A stretch of 64,000 nt of DNA from Punctularia strigosozonata HHB-11173 SS5 (lineage: Eukaryota > Basidiomycota > Agaricomycetes > Corticiales > Punctulariaceae): positions 295,664 through 359,663 of the forward strand of contig NW_006767452.1 of NCBI RefSeq assembly GCF_000264995.1. The letters run 5' to 3'. This document shows, one piece after another, positions 46,748 to 58,992 of the stretch. The notes under the pieces were generated by a model that made no database searches, was not told the DNA's origin, and saw nothing but the letters and a program-made list of their open reading frames with translations. The position numbers and the translations under genes are program-made. Numbering within the stretch: the stretch's first letter is position 1; every line of letters begins with the position of its first letter.

Positions 46748-49591
46748 ATGGCCTCCGCCGCAACGACCTCGAATAATGCGGGCTCGGCAGTGGCAGGCCT
46801 ACCCACCGCCTCTTCGTCAAAGGTAGATTCACATCGCGCCCGTGTTCCATGGTGCCAACGATTCATAAACAGGCTTGTAGGGCAAGACGAAGGCGAAGCA
46901 ACGATATCTGAAGCGGAAGAAGGAAAAACGTAAATCGAAAAAACGCGCGCCTGCGCTCGCAGACAAAGGGGGGAAGCAACAGGACAAGGCAAAGGATGCC
47001 GACGCAGATGTTGACATGGAAGGCGAGGGAGAAGAGGACGAAGATTGGGAGGATGTGCAGGAGGAGCGGGAAGATCAGGAACAGGAACGGGGAGTAGATG
47101 AAACAATGGAGAGGAAGAAGCGGAGGAAGGAGAGGAAGGAAAAGAAAGATGGAGAGCGGAAGGATAAGGCGGGGAGGGAGCGCAAACGGCGGAGGCTCTC
47201 GCCACCCTCAGAGCACGAGGAGGAGGAGAAGGACAAGCCTGACGAAGATCAAGACCAAGTTGCCGAAGCAGACGCAGACCGGGGCGATAAACCTGCGCCG
47301 CCGAAGAGACAACCGACGCCCGACCTCCCCGGCGCGCTCCCGTCGTTCCCGCTCCCGCGACGACCAGACGCGCCGTCCAAGCTCGATCTCGCGTTGCAAG
47401 GGCTCGACAGCGCGCTAGCGAACGCGGAGGTTGTTGATCCGGCCGTCACGCGATCCGTGGACGATGCGTCGCTGAGCGAGAAGATGCGCAGGCGGCTGAA
47501 GGAGCTCGGAATCGGCGAGCTGTTCGCGGGTGAAGTCTTTCTGCACCATCCCCCCGGTTATTCATCTCGTACTCACTGCTGCGTGGTGTGCAGTGCAGAC
47601 TGCGCTCCTGCCGTTCCTCCTCCCGTCGTCGCCCGCGCAGCGCGCGCTGTACATGCCTTATGATCCGCCGCGCGACGCGTGCGTCTCGGCGCCGACGGGT
47701 AGCGGCAAGACGCTCGCGTATGTCATTCCTATAGTCGAGGTACGCCCCCCGCCTCCTCTTTCTCGTTCGTTTGCCCGAGGATCAACAGCTGACGTCAGTA
47801 TAAATTCGCGCAGGTATTGGCGTCGCGGATTGTAACGCGGTTACGCGCACTGGTCGTGCTCCCGACGCGCGATCTCGTCGCGCAGGTGCGCGAGACGTTT
47901 GAGGCGGTTGGGAAAGGGCGCGGGCTCAAGGTGGGCTTCTTGATGCATGCAAAGAATTCCTTTGAAGCTCATATACGGTATAGATCGCCACCGCGACAGG
48001 CCAACATTCGTTTGCCCACGAGCAAACGCAGCTTATGGCAGACCGATCGAAGCCGTATGTTTCCTTACCACCTCAGTTCGGAGAAACGAGATCTGACGAA
48101 GCATATGCGCGTGATCGCCTTGTTCAGGTTACTCGGCGGATCGAGCAAGGTCGACGTGCTGATTTGTACGCCCGGGCGGCTGATCGACCACCTCGAGGGC
48201 ACGCCCAACTTTACGCTGCAGCATCTCCGCTTTCTCGTACGTTTGTCTGTTGATCATACCCTGAATCAGACCCGACGTGCTCAGTCAAAGAACAGGTAAT
48301 TGACGAGGCGGATCGCCTGCTCGCGCAGTTGTTCCAAGACTGGCTTGCGAAGGTACTGGCCGCCACACGCCCGCCGTCTTCGCTGTCTTCCGCCTTTGCC
48401 TTATCGTCGCCCTCCTCCTCTGTGGTACCCCATGCGGACGCGCTTGCGCCCGCGTTCGCCTCGCTACTCGGACTCAGTCCTTCGTCCCCCTCGGGCCTGC
48501 TGACGGAGTTCGACGAGCCCAAGGCTTCCTCGTGCCAGAAGCTGCTGTTCTCCGCCACACTCACGCGTGACCCGGGGAAGCTCGCGGCGCTGGCGTTGAG
48601 GGAACCCAGGTACTTTGTCGTCGCCGGCGAGCGCAAGCGTGCACAAGGAGCAGAAGAAAGGGAGGAGGAGGCAGGTAAGATGGACGGCGTGGTGGACTTT
48701 GTGATGGAGAAGTTCAGCGTGCCGGAGACGTTGGAGGTGCGCTCTCTCCTCTTTCTCTGGTCTGAATCCATGGACCTCCTTTCTGAACGGCGATTGTGCA
48801 GGAGCATTACCTCGTCACATCCGCGGCGCAGAAGCCGCTCGCGCTCATGTACCTCGTGCACGCGCGGGGCGTCGGTGCGGACAGCGGGGGCGTGCTCGTG
48901 TTCGCCAAGTCGGCCGAGGCCGTCGCGCGTCTGGTGAAGTTTGTCGAGTTTTTCGAGGAAGCGCGCGTTGACGCTCTCCCCGCGGATACCGGTCGGCGGC
49001 GGGTGAGCGTGAAGGCGTATTCGAGCGATCTGGCGCCGGGGGAGCGGAGGGCGATCTTGGAGGGGTTCAAGGCGCGAAAAATTGACATGTGGGTAACTTG
49101 ACTTCTCTTTTTCGACTTTGGGTTGGATGCGGGGCGTTTGCTGACGTTATGGGGATAGGTTGGTGTGCTCGGATTTGGTGGCGCGTGGGATGGATATTAG
49201 CCATGTGGAGCATGTTGTGTCGTACGATGCCCCGGTGGACGTGCGGAAGTATGTGCATAGGGTGGGCAGGACGGCGCGGGCGGGGAGGAAGGGGTGTGCG
49301 TGGAGTTTGGTGGAGGAGCAGGAGGTGAGGGTTTCTTACTCTTGCGTCCTTGCAGTGGATGTCCAGGCTGACGTCGGTTGCAACGCAGGCGAGATGGTTC
49401 AAGGAGATGCTGCGCGAGGCGGATCATCTAGCGCGGGTGAAGCACGTTAGGGTCAGAGACGAGGAGAAAAAGTGGAAGGAGCTGGTGCCGTTCAATGAGG
49501 TGAGCGGTAGCCGACTGGTCATCCTCACAATCAACTCATGTTTGCAACTCAGGCGGCATTGAAGAGGCTCAAGGAGACGTATTCGCGATGA
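46748..49591 (+). CDS. DBP6: DEAD-box ATP-dependent RNA helicase Dbp6 (DDX51)
   Basis: Nucleolar helicase for early 60S ribosomal subunit assembly. Eleven exons: 46748-46822, 46881-47529, 47594-47739, 47814-47930, 47984-48054, 48128-48236, 48296-48736, 48802-49088, 49159-49324, 49389-49499 and 49553-49591; 736 aa. The N-terminal third is a highly charged Lys/Glu tail. Helicase motifs in order: [10 protein letters not shown] (Q), SAPTGSGKT (I), [12 protein letters not shown] (Ia), [10 protein letters not shown] (Ib), VIDEADRLL (II, here DEAD), LLFSATLT (III), VLVFAKS (IV), [11 protein letters not shown] (V) and [12 protein letters not shown] (VI). The Gln-rich [14 protein letters not shown] insert and the Ser-rich loop after motif II are typical of Dbp6. 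Confidence 0.93.
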
Positions 49592-50395
49592 TCATGGCGC
49601 GTGCCACCGGTACTCATCCTACTATAGTGGTCTGCATCTCACTGGTCGGTCTCGGCCCCCGCGAGGAGGAGATAAGATCGGGTGCTTATCAGGACAGAGG
49701 GCGCGCTTCGGTGCAATGAGGCTGTGCTTCACGTCGGGACGGAGGTGAGCATGTGGCGCAGGACGTGCCGTTGGCGAGCCGGGCATGAACGCGGATGTGG
49801 AACTCCCGTCGGAGAAACTGAACTTGGGTCAACCTGTTCGCTCGTGGCCGTTCGGGCATCGTCGACTGATCGCTCGACGCAGAACAAAGCGGTAATAGCG
49901 AGCGTGCATTGCAAAAGTAATTGTAAACGCGCCCAATATGACGAATTTGACGGTGATATATCATTCGCTGTACCTCGTGCTGCGCCCCTCCGGTAACGCT
50001 CCCTCCCGCAGTTGGCTGTGATTGCCTCTGATTGCACGCCAGGTCTAAAGATGGCACCGCGAACCGCGGCCTCCGGCCTCGAGCATGCTGCGGGGCGCAG
50101 GGCGGACCGCATGGGACGCTGACTCAGGCCAAAATACAAAATCTCGCCTCCGGGGTGGGAGCGTTAGCTTTGCCTTTGCGCTGCTGCGACCTTTCGTGCT
50201 CGTTGCGGGAGAGAACCGTTTGGGTTTTGGGTCCTGCGCTTCAGCTTACGAGCAGTCGATCCACCGGTAATAGGAGGTGGGGCAAGGTCCGATTGACTGT
50301 CTTCAACTGGGAGCCGGCATTCGTCATCGACTCGTAGACGCCCTTCATCCCTGTCTCTTCAGCAAGGAAGGACGACGTCGAGCAGTAACGCAACG
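49592..50395. other. Intergenic region upstream of the ABC transporter
   Basis: Holds the DBP6 3' flank and the ABCC promoter. Several open frames up to 136 codons lack any recognisable feature. Confidence 0.45.
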
Positions 50396-53300
50396 ATGGC
50401 ACGGACGAGCACCGACAAAGTACAGGAGAAGGAGATGAAGGACGTCGAGGCCGGCAGCATCAAGACCGAGTCCGCCGAGGACGATTTGAAGAAGGATATT
50501 CAGCAGCAGCCGGAGTTGGTGGGATACGATAAACGGCCGATGTGAGTAGCGTCGTTGTTATATATATTCTGCAGCGCATTGCAGAGCGAGGACCTCCTGG
50601 ATGACTGTACTCGTCCGGTGCTCATCCCGCTCGGCGATCACCTCATACTCCCGCTGCGCGTCCCACACTTTTCCTAATTGCTCTCTTCGTCTCATTGCAA
50701 CAATGGTATACTGATTATGGAGTTATGCTCCACAGATGGCTCCGCGTCCCCTTCGTATCCAGCCACCGCCCCCCGCCATCCGGATCCGTCGCCGACGCGC
50801 CGCCCATCCCCGAACAAAACGCGGGTTGGTTTTCGCTCCTCGCCTTCAACTGGATTACGGACCTCCTCGCGCTCGGCTACGCCCGCCCCCTGGAAGCGTC
50901 CGACCTGTACGCGCTCCAGCCCGAGCGCTCCGCCGCCCTCATCGCCGACCGGATTGAGGCGAGCTTCGAGAAGCGCAAGGCCAAGGCGGACGAGTGGAAT
51001 GCACGCGTGGCGAGAGGGGAAGTGAGGGCGCCGGTGTGGAAGCGCGCGCTGTGGTTGCGGAGCAGGAACGGGGTGGAGCTTGAAAAGCGGTGGAGGGAGC
51101 GCGAGGGGAGGCGGAAGGCCAGCCTAGTGTGGGCACTAAACGACGCGGTGTTCTGGTGGTTTTGGAGCGGAGGAGTGTTGAAGGTCATCGCTGATACCGC
51201 GCAGGTCACGTCCCCGCTCATGGTCAAGGTACGCGAGTGCTTCTTCCGTCGAATTGTGCATCGCTAAACGCACCGCATATAGGCACTCATTACGTTTGCG
51301 ACCGATTCCTATCGCGCGCACAAGCTGCACGAAACCTCGCCCCACGTCGGGCGCGGTGTCGGTCTCGCCATCGGTCTCCTCCTGCTCCAGCTCCTCGCGT
51401 CCGCATGCACCCACCACTTCTTCTACCGCGCCTCCTCCACCGGCGTCCTCCTCCGCGGCGGACTCATCACCGCCATCTACCGCCGCTCGCTCCACCTCTC
51501 CTCTCGCGCGCGCTCCGCGCTCCCGAACGGCAAGCTCGTGAACCACATTTCGACGGACGTGAGCCGGATCGACTGGTGCTGCCAGTTCTTCCACATGTCC
51601 TGGTCCGCGCCGATCCAGCTCGCGGTTTGCCTCGTCATCCTCCTCGTGCAGCTCGGGCCTAGCGCGTTGGCCGGATTTGGCTTCTTCGTGCTCGTGACGC
51701 CGTTGCAGACGTGGGCGATGAAGCGGTTGTTCGGGATCAGGAAGAAGAGCATGGTGTGGACGGATAAGCGCGCGAAGCTGCTGCAGGAGCTGCTCGGCGG
51801 CATGCGCGTCCTCAAGTTCTTCGCATGGGAGGACGCATTCCTCGCCCGCATCGCGGACTATCGCAAGCACGAGATTACGCGAGTCACCCCCTGCCTCCTT
51901 CCTTTTGTGTACGCTCGTCTGACCTTTGTATCCGTTAGGCACATTCGGAGCTTGCTCCTCCTCCGTTCGGTGGCCAACGCGGTGGCGATGAGTCTGCCCG
52001 CGCTCGCGAGCGTGCTCTCGTTCGTCGCCTACTCGCTCAGCGGGCACGCGCTCGAGCCGGCGGTCATATTCACGAGTCTGACGCTCTTCCAGCTCCTGCG
52101 CATGCCGCTCATGTTCTTGCGTGCGTTCACTCCTTGACCGGACCATGTCATCCCCCATCGTTGCTCACGGAACACGTATCTAACAGCCGTGTCCTTCTCG
52201 GCCATCGCGGACGCGCAGAACGCGATCGAGCGCATCTACGGCGTGTTCGAGGCTGAGCAGCTGGACGAACACAAGACTTTCGATCCCGACTTGGACGCAG
52301 CCATCGAGGTCGAGGACGCTGATTTCACGTGGGACAGCCCGCCGCCCGCCGAGGTGCAGAAGAAAGAGAAAAAGAACCGGCTCAAGGGCCTCGGGCGGGC
52401 GCTCAAGGGCAAGAAGACGAAGTCGTCCCCGGGAACGCCGTCGGGCACGGGCGCGGTCACCCCGGCCGTCGCGGAGGAGAAGGACAAGGGCGAGATCTTC
52501 CGGCTGAAGGGGATCAACCTCTACGTGCCCCGCGGCAAGCTCGTCGCCATCGTCGGCCCCGTCGGGAGCGGCAAGACGAGCCTGCTCGAGGGCCTCATCG
52601 GCGAGATGCGGCGGACGAGGGGCGCGGTTGCTTTTGGAGGGAGTGTCGGCTATTGCCCGCAGAACGCGTGGATACAGAACGCGACGATCCGGGAGAACAT
52701 ATGCTTCGGCAGGCCGTGGGAGGAGGAGCGGTACTGGCGCGCGGTGAAGGACAGCTGTTTGGAGGCCGACCTGGAGGTCTTGCCGAACGGCGATTTGACG
52801 GAGGTGGGCGAGAAGGTCAGTGTTCGCGAGCTGCCTGCGGGAGGAGCGTGAGGCTGAGGCGCGGTTACGACGTAGGGCATCTCCCTCAGTGGCGGGCAGA
52901 AGCAAAGGCTGAACATCTGTCGCTTGATCTATTGCGACACGGACATCCAAATCTTCGACGTGAGTCTCCCCCGCATGTGACCCTCATCGTTGAATGTCCG
53001 ACACGTGTGCCCTCCAGGACCCGCTGAGCGCGCTCGACGCGCACGTCGGGAAAGCCGTGTTCACCAACGTGCTCCAGAACGCGGCGCCGGGAAAGACGCG
53101 CCTGCTGGTCACGCATGCGCTGCACTTCCTCCCACAGGTGGACTATATCTACACGATGGTCGAGGGGTGCGTCGCCGAGCGCGGGACGTACGCCGAGCTC
53201 ATGTCGCAGGAGGGCGAGTTTGCGCGCTTCGTGCGCGAGTTCGGGAGCCAGCTCGCCCGCGAGGAGGAGGAGGAAGAGCGCGCGGTCGAGGCCGTCGAGC

Positions 53301-55789
53301 TGGCCGTGACGGACGAGGAGGAGGAAGCGGAGAAGCGCAAGGTGGAGAAGAGGCGGAAGATGATCGCGGGCAAGGCGATGATGCAGGTCGAGGAGCGCAA
53401 CACGGGCGCTATCAGCGGCGGCGTGTATGCGGCGTACATACGTGCGGGCGAGGGAAAGTTGCTCGTGCCCTTCTTGCTGCTCAGTTTGACGCTCATCCAG
53501 GGCGCGACCGTGCTGTCGAGTTACTGGTGAGTGCAAGGAAATACCGCCGCGTACATCGAGCTGAAGCAGGCGCGGTGCAGGCTCGTGTGGTGGCAGAACA
53601 TGTCGTTCAACCAGTCTCAAGGCTTTTACGTACGTGAATGCTTGTCGTCGAGGTGGACATGCGGGCTCATCTAGGGTGTAGATGGGTATTTACGCGATGC
53701 TTGGTGTTTCGCAAGCGGTGGCGTCAACGTTCATGGGCTTCGCATTCTCGTTCCTCACGTACTACGCGTCGAAGAACCTGCATCGAGACGCAATCACGCG
53801 GGTGATGCACGCGCCGATGTCGTTCTTCGAGACTACGGTGGGTGTTGCGATCACCTCTTCGACGACGGAGGTGGTACTGAGGCCGTGACGCTGGCAGCCC
53901 TTAGGACGGATCATGAACCGATTCGCGAAGGATATTGATACCATCGACAACACATTGGGAGATGCCTTGCGCATGTTCGCCAATACATTATGTACGATAT
54001 TCTCTTTCTTCCTGTGATTGCCTGTTCCTGACGGTGTGTATAGCGGGCATTCTCGGCGCCATTATCTTGATTTCGATTATCCTGCCCTGGTTCCTTATCG
54101 CCGTATTCGCGATCCTGTTCGTCTACTATTTCTATGCCATCTTCTACCGTTCAAGCGCTCGGGAGCTCAAGGTGAGGTTCCCAATGCTCCGCGAGATTAG
54201 ATACTAACGACCTTGCAGCGTTTGGATGCAATCTTACGATCGTCGCTCTACTCGCATTTCAGCGAAAGCTTGTCGGGCCTGGCCACCATCCGGGCGTACA
54301 ATGAGACTGATCGGTTCATCAAGGAAAACAAGGAGCGCATGGACATTGAGAATCGCGCGTACTGGCTTACGGTCACGAACCAGCGCTGGCTCGGGATCCG
54401 GCTTGATTTCCTTGGCACGATCCTCACCTTCATCGTCTCGCTCCTCACTGTCGGCACGCGCTTCTCGCTAAACCCGGCGCAGACGGGCGTCGCGCTCTCA
54501 TACATCATCTCCGTCCAGCAGGCGTTCGGCTGGATGGTCCGCCAGTCGGCCGAAGTAGAGAACGACATGAACTCGGTTGAGCGTATCATGCACTACGCAA
54601 CGGCCATCGAGCAGGAGGCGCCAGCGGAGGTACCTGGGAACAAGCCCCCCGCGGATTGGCCCGCCAACGGCGAGGTCGAGATGGAGCAGGTTGTGATGAA
54701 GTATCGCCCCGAGCTTCCGCCAGTGATCAAGGGTATCAGCATGCGCGTGCGTGGCGGCGAGAAGATTGGTATCGTTGGCAGGACGGGCGCCGGGAAGAGT
54801 AGCATCATGACCGCGCTCTTCAGGATCGGTGGGTGTGCTTGCGACGGTCATGGAAGGTCGCGGGTACTCACATCAGTGGATCTCATTAGTCGAGCTCTCC
54901 TCCGGGACGATCAAGATTGACGGAATTGACATCTCGAAGTTAGGCCTCAAGGATCTGCGAAGCCATGTAGCTATCATCCCTCAGGATGCCTTGCTGTGTA
55001 CGCTACCGGTCTTGCTCTTTCTAATCCGGTGCAGTTACTTACCCATAACTTTGCAGTCTCTGGCACACTGCGCAGCAACCTTGATCCCTGTAAGTCAGAT
55101 ACATTTGATGACAATGCATACGTCATTAATCACGCACCCCGCAGTCGGATTGAAGGATGATGCCTCGTTATGGGATGCACTTAAGAGATCATACCTAGTC
55201 GAAGACACCAAGACAACGTCACTCGATCTCTCCTCCGAGAACGTTCCTGGCGGAGCGCGGAGCCCCGTGCAGCGGTTTACGCTCGACAGCCCTGTCGATG
55301 ACGAAGGCAGCAACTTGAGCATTGGCCAGCGATCTTTGGTTTCGCTTGCCAGAGCGCTCGTAAAGAACTCGAAGGTTCTCATTCTTGACGAGGCTACGGT
55401 GCGTGATGTCCCCATTTGGCGCTGCACCGAGACCATGCTGACCACGGTCGTTCAGGCTTCGGTTGATTACGAGACGGACCAGAAAATTCAGGATACGATC
55501 GCCACCCAGTTTGCAGACCGGACAATACTGTGCATCGCTCGTGCGTTACCCATCCTTCGCCCGTTTTTCAAGCCATGTTTACCTATGTCACGCCACAGAC
55601 CGTTTGAAAACTATCATAGGCTACGACCGCATCTGCGTGATGGACCAGGGAACAATAGCTGAGTTGGACACGCCCGCGAATCTGTATCAGAAGGCGGACG
55701 GCATATTCAGAGGCATGTGCGAGAGGAGCTCCATAACATTGGAAGACATCAAGCATGCGGCGAAAGAAAGAGACATGGACATGGAATGA
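50396..55789 (+). CDS. ABC transporter, ABCC/MRP subfamily (Yor1-like, short type)
   Basis: Full-length exporter, 1448 aa, plasma or vacuolar membrane. Exons: 50396-50541, 50736-51228, 51283-51878, 51939-52120, 52187-52815, 52876-52959, 53018-53526, 53581-53629, 53682-53837, 53898-53991, 54044-54171, 54219-54828, 54890-54997, 55057-55089, 55145-55398, 55456-55540 and 55599-55789. Layout TMD1-NBD1-TMD2-NBD2 without an extra N-terminal TMD0. NBD1 has Walker A GPVGSGKTS, signature GISLSGGQKQR and a Walker B ending DD rather than DE. NBD2 has GRTGAGKSS, signature LSIGQ and LILDEAT. The non-standard NBD1 Walker B is normal for this subfamily and implies one active ATP site. Intron 3 appears to be GC-AG. 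Substrates are probably organic anions or drugs. Confidence 0.93.
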
Positions 55790-56702
55790 AAAAGATGGGA
55801 TCTTGTTCATTTCCCTGCCGTTAATCGTGGCTGCCTAACGATTTAGTGAATGTGGGTGTAGATAATAATGTATAATGCAACACTTAGACGCGAGCATTCG
55901 CCATGAAGCATCTAGAGAAAGTCGCGCGAGGTCATAGTCCTTCTGCAGGTCACAGCTAACTCGATACATTGCTGAACAGCGCTGTGCCGTGCTTCTCGCG
56001 ATCCCCTTGTTCGTCTACTCATCCCGACTGAAACAAGCGGATGAATGCGGAGCAGCTGGATTCGACAGCGGGAGCAATCCTTATTAATAGTAAATTGAGT
56101 GGCTATGGACTGCATGCTGCAGGCGCCAGTAAGACGAGAGCAAGACATGAGCTTTCCGGGGATATCGGCGTGTTCTTTCAACCGCCCTAAGTATCAAGCT
56201 GGAAGCGGACAGGATGGCTTGAATTGAATCAGCGAGCGCTACAACCGGGAGAGCGCCAACGGTTAACGGTTTGCGCGTGAGGCCGTCCGCGTTGACACAG
56301 GTCCGCAGCTCGCAGTGTCAGTCGCATCCAGTCAAGTAGTACAGTACAAGAGTGTGGCAACCAGTGCGCGGTGGACGGAGTGAGGGTGTGTGATGCTTTG
56401 ATGGTACATACATATATCAGACTCCGCGTCGGCGCTCGGGAGCGAGCCACATCCGGGGACGAATGACGAGCAGCTGATTTCGCGCAGAGCAGTGTGCCAT
56501 GGGGGAAGAAGCTGAAACATGTGATTACGCGAGGAGGTCGGTATAATATCTTGTCAGACCAGTTGCCCGTCGTTCATTTCCAAGACTCCTCGTATATACC
56601 CCTGCGTCTGTTGATACAGGGCTGCGGTGATCGTTCGCAGTGACGCTTGTGGCCTTGACTGCGCACCTTGAACCTGTACTTTGCACCAACATCGACACCA
56701 CA
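55790..56702. other. Intergenic region upstream of the b5/acyl-CoA dehydrogenase gene
   Basis: About 0.9 kb with no coding signal or repeat recognised. It probably contains the ABCC terminator and the next promoter. Confidence 0.45.
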
Positions 56703-58611
56703 ATGGCCACGAAACAGCTGAAGGAGTTCACGAGGGAGGAGGTTGCGAAGGTGTGTTATCTTGTCTCTCACATACAAGCAGGCGCTGAATGGGATATTGT
56801 GTAGCATAACAAGCAGGGAGACTTGGTACGCTGGTCGTTACGGGCCTAACCGCGACCTGACTAACCGGATGAACACGCAGTGGATCATCATCGATGCCAA
56901 GGTCTACGACGTATCGCGCTTTCAAGATCTCCACCCGGGAGGCGCCAGCGTCTTCTTCAACGACGATATCCCCGGCGACGACGCTACGGAAGCCTTCTAC
57001 GGCCTGCACCGGCACGAGGTTCTCGAGAAACCGCAGTACGCGCGCCTCGTCATCGGCACGATCAAGGATGAGAAGTCGGTCGTCCTCGGACACCAACCCG
57101 GCGAGCTCTCGGAGGTGCCGTACGGCGAGCCGACGTGGCTGACGAAGGGATACCATAACCCGTACTACAAGGAGAGCCATCGGAAGCTGCAGCAGGCGAT
57201 GCGCAAGTTCGTGGACGAGGTGATATATCCGGACGCGCAGGCACGGGAAGAGGACGGGAAGCGGCCCAGTCAGGAAGTATTCGATAAGATGGCGTACGTT
57301 CCTCCTCCGTCTTTATGTGTATAGTCTTCTGGAAAGCTAACTGGTGACGTAGTGAAATGGAGATTCATGCTATGCGCATGGGTCCGGGCAAGCACCTGAA
57401 GGGACGGAAGCTCATGGGCGGCATCGTCTCACCCGAAGAATACGACTACTTCCACGAGGTTCGTACTATATTCCTGGTTTTGCTCTCTTCATCTCGTGCT
57501 CACCTGACGCAGCTCGTGGTCACCCAAGAACTGACCCGCATCGCCGCTCGCGGATACGGCGACGGCCTCCTCGGCGGCAAGGTCATCGGTCTCCCGCCTG
57601 TGCTCAATTTCGGCTCTGAGGAGCTGAAGGCGCGGATCGTGCCCGACATTCTCGCCGGCAAGAAGTTCATCTGCCTTGCGATTTCGGAAGCATTCGCGGG
57701 AAGCGACGTTGCCGGGTTGCAGACGACGGCGAAGAAGACGGAGGACGGCAAGTTCTGGATCGTGAATGGAACGAAGAAGTGGATCACGAACGGAACGTGC
57801 GTATTGTCTTTTCCCTCCGTCGCGCGCGATTTCGATTGAGCATGATATGCTCGCAGGTTCGCAGACTACTTCACGGTCGGGTGCAGGACCGACGACGGTT
57901 TCACGATGATACTTATCGAGCGCGGTGACGGCGTGGAGACCAAGTCGATTAAGACCTCGTACTCGCCCACGGCCGGCACGGCCTACATTACGTTCGAGAA
58001 CGTTAAGGTGCCCGTCGGGAACACGCTCGGCCCGGAGGGCGGAGGACTCTTCGTTATCCTCAGCAACTTTAACCACGAGCGCTGGGTGATGTGCTGCGCG
58101 TCCGCGCGGAGCCAGCGCGGTATCGTGGAGGAGTGCCTGAAGTGGTCGAACCAGCGGAAGGCGTTCGGGAAGCCGCTCAACTCGCAGGCCGTCGTGAGGC
58201 ACAAACTCGCGGACATGATCGCGCGCACGGAGGCGATCCAGAGCTGGCTGGAGAACGTGACGTACCAAATGTGCAACATGGTCAGTGTCGGGCTCTGCGC
58301 GCGGCGTGTTACGACTTCGGACCCGTGCTGACGTTCCTGCCTTGCAGTCCTACAAAGAGCAAGCGGTCAAGCTTGTGGGCCAGATTGCCTTCCTCAAGTC
58401 GTACTCAACCCGATCCGCGCAAGAGACCGCGCGCGACGCCGTCCAGCTGTTCGGTGGACGCGGTATCACGCGCAGCGGCATGGGCAAGTTCATCGAGCAT
58501 TATCACAGGACAGTGCCGTTCGATGCGCTCCTGGGTGGTGCGGAAGACGTGCTGGGTGACCTCGGTGTGCGGCAGGCGATCAGGGCGATCCCGAAGAACG
58601 CGCGGTTGTGA
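56703..58611 (+). CDS. Cytochrome b5-fused acyl-CoA dehydrogenase
   Basis: Exons 56703-56750, 56805-56825, 56881-57293, 57353-57458, 57513-57796, 57857-58280 and 58348-58611; 519 aa. Residues 1-90 are a cytochrome b5 domain with both heme-ligand histidines (FQDLHPGGASVFF and AFYGLHRHEVL). The rest is an acyl-CoA dehydrogenase: KFICLAISEAFAGSDVAGLQ, WIVNGTKKWITNGTFADYF, RSQRGIVEECLKWSNQRKAF and ARDAVQLFGGRGITRSGMG. Such fusions are known in fungi and probably feed electrons from the flavin to the heme; they act on fatty or branched acyl-CoAs. Exon 2 is only 21 nt, yet it completes KHNKQGDLWIII. The start is the ATG following a C-rich leader. The substrate cannot be stated. Confidence 0.92.
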
Positions 58612-58992
58612 GTATGGCGGTCGGGTCGGAAGTGAAGAGGGAGAGTTATAACAACTCGACGACATATTCATGCTATACTTATTGTCTTCGTGTTACTGTA
58701 TCAATAATCTGCAAAAGACTCTGTCGCGTTCGAGTGGGGTCCGTGAACTCGGCGAGGCCCGGCCTGGCCCGGCGCTGCGCCGCCGTCCCTCTGGCCGTGG
58801 CTGTGTTAGCTTTCTGGCATCCCTCCTCCGCCTTCCAGCGCCTTCCTTTTTGCTGGCCCTGCGTCCGGTCGTTTCTTCGTCGTCGGCTCTCTGGCTCATA
58901 ATATTGCTCTTCCATAAGGCAAGGGCGCCAGCGGAGGGATATATCGAAAGCGCCTTCAATCTGGTCTTCACGGCGTACTGCGCGCTGCCAAC
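58612..58992. other. Intergenic region upstream of the Mtf2-like gene
   Basis: 381 bp, GC-rich in the middle. Nothing beyond a presumed promoter was seen. Confidence 0.4.

Noticed and set aside
51136-52158. 340-codon minus-strand open frame
   Set aside because: Exact mirror of ABCC exons with Arg/Glu/His-rich composition; the plus strand carries the well-supported transporter.
52180-53620. Two long minus-strand frames (about 250 codons each)
   Set aside because: Mirror frames of ABCC nucleotide-binding domain 1.
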